From positions 1 through 5,401 of the forward strand of contig URWH01000144.1 in NCBI GenBank assembly GCA_900551515.1: a stretch of 5,401 bases of DNA, given 5' to 3'. The stretch comes from an uncultured Porphyromonadaceae bacterium. GTDB taxonomy: Bacteria; Bacteroidota; Bacteroidia; Bacteroidales; Muribaculaceae. The position numbers and the translations under genes were made by a program. The notes beneath the pieces were generated by a model. That model did not search any database. It was not told where the DNA came from and was given only the letters and a program-made list of their open reading frames with translations. Below, piece by piece: positions 1 through 5,401 of this stretch. Positions within the stretch are counted from its first letter, which is position 1. Every line of letters begins with the position of its first letter.

Positions 1-2245
1 TATCCGCGACCTCCGCAAAAAGGATTTCGGCGTCGATATGAACCATTCGTTCGAGCCGGAATATGAAGTGCCGGCCGATAAGCAGGAGCTGGTGCGCAAC
101 CTCAAGAAAGCCGCCGGCGACGCGCAGATGGTGTGGCTCGCTTCCGATGAGGACCGCGAGGGTGAGGCCATTGCATGGCATCTCTACGATGTGCTCGGCC
201 TCAAGCCCGAAAACACCCGCCGCATCGTCTTCCACGAAATTACCAAGGACGCCATTGTCAACGCCATCGCCAACCCGCGCAACATCGACATCAACCTCGT
301 CGACGCCCAGCAGGCGCGCCGCGTGCTCGACCGCATCGTAGGCTTCGAGCTTTCGCCCGTGCTCTGGAAGAAGATCAAGCCGGCACTGTCGGCCGGACGT
401 GTCCAGTCGGTGGCCGTGCGACTCATCGTGGAGCGTGAAAACGAAATCAAACGCTTCGTTGCCGAGCCTTATTTCCGCGTCACAGCCCAGTTTGTCGATC
501 CCGAGTCGCACCGCATCCGCGCCGAGCTCTCGCATCGTCTGCCCGACGAGGCATCGGCCGAAAAGTTCCTCGCCGACTGCCGCGACGCGGCCTTCACCGT
601 CACCGACGTCACCGTGCGACCCATACGCAAATCGCCGGCGCCGCCCTTCACCACCTCCACGCTCCAGCAGGAAGCCGCCCGCAAGCTCGGCTTCACCGTG
701 TCGCAGACCATGATGGTGGCGCAGCGCCTCTACGAAGCCGGCCACATCACCTACATGCGTACCGACTCGCTCAACCTCTCCTCGCTCGCCATCCGCACCA
801 TCTCGGCCGAGGTGCGCTCGCTGCTCGGCGAGAAATATCTGAAGGTGCGCCACTACCACACCAACTCGAAAGGCGCGCAGGAAGCTCACGAGGCTATCCG
901 TCCCACCTACGTCAACAAACACGATATCGAAGGCACCGCGCAGGAACGCCGCCTCTACTCGCTGATATGGAAGCGCACCTTAGCCTCGCAGATGGCCGAT
1001 GCCGAAATAGAAAAGACCACTGTCGAAATCACACCCTCTACGCGCTCCGAGCATTTCACTGCCTCCGGCGAAGTGGTGCGGTTCGACGGCTTCCTGAAAG
1101 TCTATATCGAAAGCTCCGACGATAACGACGGTGCCGATGCTGCCGATGGCACTTCGATGCTGCCGCCGCTCACAAAAGGCGAATCGCTCGCTGCCGCCGA
1201 ACTGGCGGCCACCGAGCGCTACACCCAGCATCCTCCGCGCTTCAACGAAGCTTCGCTCGTGAAGAAGATGGAGGAACTCGGCATAGGCCGCCCATCAACC
1301 TACGCTCCCACCATCTCCACCATTCAGCAGCGCGAATACGTGGAGCGGGGCGACCGCAAGGGCGAGCCGTGCAAGTTTGTCACCCTCTCGCTTAAGGACG
1401 GCAAGATCACGCGCTCCCAGTCGACCGTCGTGGTCGGCGCCGACAAAGGCAAACTGCTGCCCACCGACACCGGCGTGATTGTCAACGATTTCCTTACGGA
1501 ATACTTCCCCAACGTGCTCGACTTCAACTTCACCGCCGACCTCGAACAGCGCTTCGACCTCGTGGCCGAAGGCAAAGCCGAATGGCATAAGGAGATCAAG
1601 GATTTCTACGACGTGTTCCATCCCGAAGTGGAGAAAGCCAACGACATACGACTCGAACACAAGGTGGGCGAACGCGTGCTCGGCACCGATCCCCGCACCG
1701 GAAAGCCTGTGTCGGTGAAAATCGGACGCTTCGGCCCCGTGGTGCAGATCGGCGACAGCGGCACTGACGAGAAGCCGCAGTTTGCATCGCTCCATAAGGA
1801 CCAGTCGGTCTTCGACATCACCCTCGAAGAAGCCCTCAAGCTCTTCGACCTTCCCCGCCGGCTCGGCACCTTCGAGGACGCCGAAGTCAGTGTAGGGGTG
1901 GGACGCTTCGGCCCCTACGTCAAGCACGCCGGCAAGTTCGTGTCCATACCCAAGGATATGCAGCCGCTGGCCATCACCCTCGACGAGGCCGTAGCCCTCA
2001 TCGAAGCCAAGCGCAAGGCCGACAGCCAGAAGCTGATCAAATCGTTCGACGAGGATCCCGAGATGCAGATACTCAACGGCCGCTACGGCGTCTATATCGC
2101 TCACGGCAAAAAGAACTACAAGATTCCGAAAACGGTTGAAAATCCCGCCGAACTCACCCTCGAACAGTGCCGCGAGATTGTCGAGGCTCAGGATGCCAAG
2201 CCCAAACGCACGGCCTCACCGCGGCGTGCGCGCGCTAAAAAATAA
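1..2245 (+). CDS. topA: DNA topoisomerase I (type IA), 5'-truncated by the window edge
   Basis: Relaxes negatively supercoiled DNA by cutting and passing one strand. The frame is open from base 2 (base 1 ends a split codon) to TAA at 2243-2245, giving 747 codons. It enters at IRDLRKKDFG, normally just after the N-terminal ESPAKAKTI region, so roughly 30-35 residues lie outside the window; the ATG at 38 is internal, not the start. Visible landmarks: TOPRIM acidic motif DEDREGE (from 146), SAGRVQSVAVRLI (389-427), the active-site segment ITYMRTDS with catalytic Tyr at 752-754, HEAIRPT (887-907), and FNEASLVKKMEELGIGRPST (about 1241-1300). An acidic Asp/Gly/Ala-rich stretch at 1109-1156 looks like a variable loop. 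The C-terminus has no Cys4 zinc fingers; it has three repeats built around GRFGPVV, GRFGPYV and GRYGVYI, then a Lys/Arg-rich tail. Estimated full length is near 780 residues, usual for Bacteroidota TopA. Identification is firm. Confidence 0.97.
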   Translation, partial: IRDLRKKDFGVDMNHSFEPEYEVPADKQELVRNLKKAAGDAQMVWLASDEDREGEAIAWHLYDVLGLKPENTRRIVFHEITKDAIVNAIANPRNIDINLVDAQQARRVLDRIVGFELSPVLWKKIKPALSAGRVQSVAVRLIVERENEIKRFVAEPYFRVTAQFVDPESHRIRAELSHRLPDEASAEKFLADCRDAAFTVTDVTVRPIRKSPAPPFTTSTLQQEAARKLGFTVSQTMMVAQRLYEAGHITYMRTDSLNLSSLAIRTISAEVRSLLGEKYLKVRHYHTNSKGAQEAHEAIRPTYVNKHDIEGTAQERRLYSLIWKRTLASQMADAEIEKTTVEITPSTRSEHFTASGEVVRFDGFLKVYIESSDDNDGADAADGTSMLPPLTKGESLAAAELAATERYTQHPPRFNEASLVKKMEELGIGRPSTYAPTISTIQQREYVERGDRKGEPCKFVTLSLKDGKITRSQSTVVVGADKGKLLPTDTGVIVNDFLTEYFPNVLDFNFTADLEQRFDLVAEGKAEWHKEIKDFYDVFHPEVEKANDIRLEHKVGERVLGTDPRTGKPVSVKIGRFGPVVQIGDSGTDEKPQFASLHKDQSVFDITLEEALKLFDLPRRLGTFEDAEVSVGVGRFGPYVKHAGKFVSIPKDMQPLAITLDEAVALIEAKRKADSQKLIKSFDEDPEMQILNGRYGVYIAHGKKNYKIPKTVENPAELTLEQCREIVEAQDAKPKRTASPRRARAKK

Positions 2246-2266
2246 CCCCCACTCTCCGACAGTACA

Positions 2267-3193
2267 ATGCAACGTAAAGACAACACCGGCGAAAAACCGC
2301 AGCACACACGTTTCAAACCCGACGTGATCAAGACTCTCCGTGTAGGCGAGCCGGCTGCTCTGCTCGAATTTGTGGCCGCCTCGATGCCCGATATGAAACG
2401 CACGAAGCTCAAACAGCTCCTGGCCCACAATCAGATAGCCGTCAACGATATGCCCGAGCGCCAGTTCAACCGGCCGCTCCGGCCGGGCGATGTGGTGAAA
2501 ATCAATTTCGTGCGCGAATTCCGCGTTTTCACTCACCGCCGTATGAAAATCGTCTACGAGGACGACGATATCATCGTTATCGAAAAGGGCTATGGACTCC
2601 TGTCGATGGGCAACGACAAGGTCAAGGACGGCACCGCCTACTCCATCCTGCGCGATTATGTGAAGTGGAGCAATCCCCTCAACAAGATTTTCATTGTCCA
2701 CCGTCTCGACCGCGACACATCGGGCCTGATGATGTTCGCCAAATCGGAGGAGGCCAAAAACAAGATGCAGCACAATTGGAACAATATGGTGCTCAATCGC
2801 AAATATCTTGCTGTGGTTGAGGGCGTTCCCGAAGAATCTGAAGGCGTTGTGCGCTCCTATCTCGCCGAAAACTCGCAGTATGAGGTATTCTCGACCGACG
2901 ACCCCTCGAAGGGCCAGCTGGCCGTGACGCGCTACAAGACGCTTCAGGCCGGTTCCGGCTTCGCCCTCCTTGAAGTGGAGCTCGACACCGGACGCAAAAA
3001 CCAGATCCGCGTGCACATGAAAGACATCGGCCATCCCATCTCGGGCGACCGCAAATACGGCGCCTCATCCAGCCCCCTGCGCCGCCTCTGCCTCCATGCG
3101 CAGACCCTCCGCTTCATCCATCCCATAACGGGCCGCGAGATGAATTTCGCAACCCCCATCCCCGCATCATTCCTGTCGCTCGCCCGCCGCTGA
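2267..3193 (+). CDS. RluA-family RNA pseudouridine synthase with N-terminal S4-like domain
   Basis: Predicted to convert specific uridines in rRNA or tRNA to pseudouridine in the cytoplasm. The protein has 308 residues, normal for the family. Residues about 20-80 resemble an S4 RNA-binding domain (RTKLKQLLAHNQIAVN, then RPLRPGDVVKI). The catalytic domain follows: HRLDRDTSGLM at 145-155, where Asp148 matches the catalytic Asp of the HRLD motif; GRKNQIRVHM at 242-251, in the place of GRTHQIRVH; GDRKYG near 260; and LCLHAQTLRFIHPITG near 274-289. The motif normally like KPAGL.V reads KGYGLLSMG (107-115), so two substrate-side motifs are non-standard. ATG 2267 is chosen because the only upstream in-frame room is 21 bases after the topA stop, and the next Met codons (residues 40 and 43) would cut the S4 domain. 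No Shine-Dalgarno is seen. The short gap and absence of a promoter suggest cotranscription with topA. The RluA/B/C/D-type target cannot be assigned. Confidence 0.93.
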   Translation: MQRKDNTGEKPQHTRFKPDVIKTLRVGEPAALLEFVAASMPDMKRTKLKQLLAHNQIAVNDMPERQFNRPLRPGDVVKINFVREFRVFTHRRMKIVYEDDDIIVIEKGYGLLSMGNDKVKDGTAYSILRDYVKWSNPLNKIFIVHRLDRDTSGLMMFAKSEEAKNKMQHNWNNMVLNRKYLAVVEGVPEESEGVVRSYLAENSQYEVFSTDDPSKGQLAVTRYKTLQAGSGFALLEVELDTGRKNQIRVHMKDIGHPISGDRKYGASSSPLRRLCLHAQTLRFIHPITGREMNFATPIPASFLSLARR

Positions 3194-3226
3194 CCGCAGC
3201 GCCCCGCGGGCTCGAACGCCATAAAA

Positions 3227-3263
3227 AAACGAATGCCTCGGATCATATCCGGAGCATTCGTTT
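3227..3263. terminator. Bidirectional intrinsic terminator between convergent genes
   Basis: The left arm 3229-3243 (ACGAATGCCTCGGAT) pairs with the right arm 3247-3261 (ATCCGGAGCATTCGT) around a 3-base loop, with one C-A mismatch and one G-T wobble. Two flanking A-T pairs extend the stem to 3227 and 3263. On the minus strand the stem is followed by a run of seven T (3223-3229 read in complement), which suits the nucleotidyltransferase gene ending at 3282. On the plus strand it is followed by TTTCGTCTTGT, a weaker U-tract, which suits the pseudouridine synthase gene ending at 3193. The position, 33 bases past one stop and 18 past the other, supports a shared role. Confidence 0.85.
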
Positions 3264-3281
3264 CGTCTTGTATTGAGATTA

Positions 3282-4187
3282 TCAGAACAATTTCTCGGGA
3301 TAAGTGCCGTCGGCGTGGAGCTGGGCGAATTTATCCACAACGCCCTGACGGTCGGCCGCATAGGTCACGCCAAACCATTTCGAGTCGGTGTCCAGCACCT
3401 TCACCGTGGCTTCGCCGTTTTTGATAAGAGTGTCGATACAGAGAGGAATGAAAAATTCCGATTTCGGCGTGTTGATGTCACGGTCGAGGAATTTCTTGAA
3501 TTCGCGTTCGCTGTAGTCGAAATAGTCGGGAGTGAATCCCCACAGGTTCATCGACACGGGAGTCTCCGGTGACAGCGTCTGCACCTTGTCATTCTCGTCG
3601 GTGAACACTATGCGGTGCTCCGGATCGTAGCTGATGGCTGTGCGCTCAACCACGCCTGTCAGGTAGCCTTCGGGCGAGGTGGAGCATACGCCGCGGGCCA
3701 CGGAGCCGTTCTCGGTCATCGTGTTGCCGACGCGGAACCCCACCATGCAATAGTCGCCTTTGCGGGTGCGCTCGCGCATCAGCTCTTTTGCTATCACTTC
3801 AAAAGCGTTGCGGCCGTAGAAGTCATCGGCATTGATCACGGCAAACGGCTCTTTGATGGCGCCTTTGCCCATGAGCACGGCATGGTTCGTACCCCACGGC
3901 TTGGCGCGGTCGGCCGGGCATGTGTAGCCTTCGGGAAGGTCGGTTATCGACTGAAACACTACTTCCACCGGCACGTGGCCTTCATATTTGCTCAGTATCT
4001 TCTTGCGGAAATCATCTTCAAAGTCTTTGCGGATCACAAACACTATCTTGCCGAAGCCTGATTTGATAGCGTCGTAGATCGAATAGTCCATGATCGTTTC
4101 TCCGTGAGGACCCAGACCGTCGAGTTGTTTGAGCCCTCCGTAGCGGCTGCCCATGCCGGCAGCAAGCACGAAAAGTGTTGGTTTCAT
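3282..4187 (-). CDS. Sugar-phosphate nucleotidyltransferase family protein
   Basis: Predicted to join a nucleoside triphosphate to a sugar-1-phosphate, giving an NDP-sugar and pyrophosphate in the cytoplasm. The protein has 301 residues. The N-terminal nucleotide-binding signature is LAAGMGSRYGGLKQLDGLGP (8-27), a version of GxGxRxGxxK. KPWGTNHAVLMGK (96-108) resembles the GTAxAxL substrate loop of glucose-1-phosphate uridylyltransferases, and NADDFYG (119-125) supplies the probable metal-binding Asp residues. VSMNLWGFTPDYFD (211-224) resembles the sugar-side segment of such enzymes. There is no left-handed beta-helix or other added domain, and no signal peptide. The start ATG at 4185-4187 sits directly before the binding signature, and the stop is TGA at 3282-3284. 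It lies 30 bases downstream of the aldose 1-epimerase with no promoter box between, so the two are probably one operon. The actual sugar and nucleotide are unknown; the family name is sure, the reaction is inferred. Confidence 0.9.
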   Translation of the reverse strand: MKPTLFVLAAGMGSRYGGLKQLDGLGPHGETIMDYSIYDAIKSGFGKIVFVIRKDFEDDFRKKILSKYEGHVPVEVVFQSITDLPEGYTCPADRAKPWGTNHAVLMGKGAIKEPFAVINADDFYGRNAFEVIAKELMRERTRKGDYCMVGFRVGNTMTENGSVARGVCSTSPEGYLTGVVERTAISYDPEHRIVFTDENDKVQTLSPETPVSMNLWGFTPDYFDYSEREFKKFLDRDINTPKSEFFIPLCIDTLIKNGEATVKVLDTDSKWFGVTYAADRQGVVDKFAQLHADGTYPEKLF

Positions 4188-4217
4188 TGTGAAATGAGAT
4201 ATGATTTTATGATTGTA

Positions 4218-5264
4218 TTATTTCGTTTTGAAGCTGAAAGATATGGTGCGCTGATAGAGCTCTCCGGGATAGAGCTGGGTGCTCGGGAAGTCGGCATGGT
4301 TGGGCGAGTCGGGCATCGACTGGCACTCTATGGCCACGCCGTCGTAGTCGTTGTAGCTTCGGCCGGCCTTGTTGAGCGGCGAGCCTGCGAGCCAGTTGCC
4401 GGTGTACACCTGAGCCGCCGGCTGATTGGTGAACACTTCGAGCACACGTCCGCTTGTCGGAGCCTCGAGTGTGGCCACATGCTTCACCTCCGACGTGTTG
4501 TAGCCGTCGACAACCCAGCAGTTGTCGTAGCCCTTGCCGTAGATGAGCGCGGGGAAATCGGCCTTGATGTCGCGTCCGAGACGTTTGGGCGTGGTGAAGT
4601 CCATCGGAGTCTCGGACACGGGTGCCATCTCGCCGGTGGGGATGAGCGTGTCGTCGGTGGGCAGATAGCGCGACGCGCCGATCCACATGGTGTGGTCGAG
4701 CACTGAGCCCGAGTTGTGACCTTCGAGATTCCAATAGCAGTGGTTGGTGAGGTTCACCACCGTCGCTGCCTCGGCGGTGGCCGAGAGCTGCAGTGTCAGA
4801 CGGCAGTCGTCGCTCCAGCTGTAGCGTGCTTCGGCCGTGAGCTCTCCGGGATAGTTTTCTTCGCCGTCGGCGGCCGTGTATGTAAACACCACTTCACCCT
4901 CGGGCGTCACAGCGCTTTTCCAGATGCGGTTCTGAAAGCCTTCCGGGCCGCCGTGAAGGGCGTTCGGTCCGTTGTTGATGGCCAGCTGATAGTCGCGGCC
5001 GTCAACGCGGAGATGCCCGCCGGCGATGCGGTTGGCGTAGCGGCCGGGCACTTTGCCGGCGCACGGCCCGTCGTAGAAATAGTCTACCGGGTTGGCATAG
5101 CCCAATGCCACGTCATCAAGCTTGCCGCTTGAATCGGGCACTTCCACGCCGACTATGCCGGCTCCAAGGCTCGAGAGTGTGACTTTGGCGCCTGCGGCGT
5201 TCGTGAGTGTGTAGAGTGTGATTGCACCTTTGGGTGAATCAACGGTGGATGTTTCGATTTTCAT
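4218..5264 (-). CDS. galM: Aldose 1-epimerase (mutarotase), cytoplasmic
   Basis: Interconverts alpha and beta anomers of free aldohexoses such as galactose and glucose. From ATG at 5262-5264 the protein has 348 residues, a typical GalM length. Seen motifs: PGRYANRI (73-80) with Arg79 in the substrate pocket; NALHGGPEGF (101-110) with His104; LTNHCYWNL (172-180) with His175, the probable catalytic acid; YDNCWVVD (246-253) with Asp247; and AIECQSMPDSPNH (311-323) with Glu313, the probable catalytic base. The full catalytic set is therefore present. The N-terminus MKIETSTVDS has no signal peptide or lipobox, unlike exported mutarotases, so it should act in the cytoplasm. A longer reading from TTG at 5304-5306 is rejected because that codon overlaps the -7 promoter box. 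An AGGG six bases before the ATG resembles a weak Shine-Dalgarno but need not matter in this phylum. It is first gene of a likely operon with the nucleotidyltransferase. The exact sugar preference is not visible. Confidence 0.94.
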   Translation of the reverse strand: MKIETSTVDSPKGAITLYTLTNAAGAKVTLSSLGAGIVGVEVPDSSGKLDDVALGYANPVDYFYDGPCAGKVPGRYANRIAGGHLRVDGRDYQLAINNGPNALHGGPEGFQNRIWKSAVTPEGEVVFTYTAADGEENYPGELTAEARYSWSDDCRLTLQLSATAEAATVVNLTNHCYWNLEGHNSGSVLDHTMWIGASRYLPTDDTLIPTGEMAPVSETPMDFTTPKRLGRDIKADFPALIYGKGYDNCWVVDGYNTSEVKHVATLEAPTSGRVLEVFTNQPAAQVYTGNWLAGSPLNKAGRSYNDYDGVAIECQSMPDSPNHADFPSTQLYPGELYQRTISFSFKTK

Positions 5265-5293
5265 TGTTTTCCCTATGGTATTGTTTTGTGAAG

Positions 5294-5325
5294 CAAATCT
5301 AAGCAAAATCTCTCGCTTTAGCCAA
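5294..5325 (-). promoter_or_regulatory. Bacteroides-type promoter for the galM-nucleotidyltransferase operon
   Basis: Read on the minus strand, TAGATTTG (5294-5301) is an exact match to the Bacteroidota -7 consensus TAnnTTTG. TTGG (5322-5325) lies 20 bases upstream as a -33 element, close to the TTTG/TTG consensus and with normal spacing. Transcription would begin near 5286-5290, leaving a leader of roughly 22-26 bases before the ATG at 5264. No clear operator or riboswitch fits in so short a leader. Confidence 0.75.
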
Positions 5326-5383
5326 TTTTTTCCTAGAGCTTGTTTGATAATAAATGTTAACGGCAGGGCTGTCAGTCGTCGAG

Positions 5384-5391
5384 TATATTTG
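5384..5391 (+). promoter_or_regulatory. Possible divergent promoter -7 box for a gene beyond the right edge
   Basis: TATATTTG on the plus strand matches the Bacteroidota -7 consensus TAnnTTTG exactly. No good TTTG stands at the expected distance upstream; the nearest candidates, in TGTTAAC around 5355-5361, are imperfect and spaced 23-25 bases away. Transcription would start near 5396-5400 and read out of the window. The region between this box and the minus-strand promoter is AT-richer than the genes and contains no supported coding sequence. Confidence 0.45.
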
Positions 5392-5401
5392 TGTCTGTGA
5401 T

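Noticed and set aside
1295..2104. Long minus-strand open frame of 269 codons opposite the 3' half of topA
   Set aside because: It is codon-aligned with topA on the other strand. It stays open because topA there avoids TTA, CTA and TCA codons in this GC-rich genome. The translation has no recognisable domain, while the sense strand carries conserved TopA motifs throughout.
2216..3034. Minus-strand open frame of 272 codons opposite the pseudouridine synthase gene
   Set aside because: Again it is the codon-aligned antisense of a well-identified gene, running past that gene's start into the topA tail. It has no family resemblance and no promoter box.
3201..3211. Small GC-rich inverted repeat (GCCC-CGC-GGGC) just after the pseudouridine synthase stop
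   Set aside because: The stem has only four pairs and no T-run follows, so it does not stand as a terminator; the hairpin at 3227-3263 explains the gap better.
3615..4061. Plus-strand open frame of 148 codons opposite the nucleotidyltransferase
   Set aside because: It is a codon-aligned antisense shadow; the His- and Ala-rich translation is typical of reversed GC-rich coding sequence.
4104..5132. Two plus-strand open frames (200 and 138 codons) opposite the epimerase gene
   Set aside because: Both lie across a strongly supported GalM-like gene with all catalytic residues; neither resembles a known protein.
1..5401. Search for a mobile element, CRISPR array, tRNA/rRNA, toxin-antitoxin or defence-like system
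   Set aside because: All sequence is accounted for by four housekeeping or metabolic genes and short intergenic regions. No direct repeats, terminal inverted repeats, transposase motifs or cloverleaf sequence were seen by eye.

Overview
The window looks like ordinary chromosomal core DNA from a GC-rich member of the Bacteroidota, most likely the order Bacteroidales. Three things point there. The gene starts mostly lack a Shine-Dalgarno sequence. Two sites match the Bacteroides -7 promoter box (TAnnTTTG). The proteins, in particular a type IA topoisomerase that ends in glycine/aromatic repeats rather than zinc fingers, resemble Bacteroidales versions. Codon use favours C or G in third position. 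A genus cannot be named from this evidence; GC-rich gut Bacteroidales such as Muribaculaceae or Alistipes-like organisms would fit.

Layout: four genes in two convergent pairs. On the plus strand, a 5'-truncated topA (DNA topoisomerase I, 1-2245) is followed 21 bases later by a RluA-family RNA pseudouridine synthase gene (2267-3193). The minus-strand pair reads inward from the right: a cytoplasmic aldose 1-epimerase (galM-like, 5264 down to 4218), then after 30 bases a sugar-phosphate nucleotidyltransferase-like gene (4187 down to 3282). The pairs meet in an 88-base gap (3194-3281) that holds one long hairpin with A and T runs on its two sides, a good candidate for a shared bidirectional terminator.

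Upstream of the epimerase, a Bacteroides-type promoter (TTGG, 20 bases, TAGATTTG) explains expression of the minus-strand pair and fixes the epimerase start at 5264. A second perfect -7 box on the plus strand at 5384-5391 suggests a divergent gene beginning just beyond the right edge.

How the genes work together: the plus pair is housekeeping (DNA supercoiling control and RNA modification). The minus pair is consistent with sugar handling: the mutarotase interconverts alpha and beta anomers of free aldoses, and the nucleotidyltransferase would activate a sugar-1-phosphate. No kinase or transporter lies in the window. I found no mobile element, CRISPR array, tRNA, rRNA or new defence-like system. 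The most useful leads are the epimerase/nucleotidyltransferase pairing, the divergent motifs in the pseudouridine synthase, and the regulatory sites.
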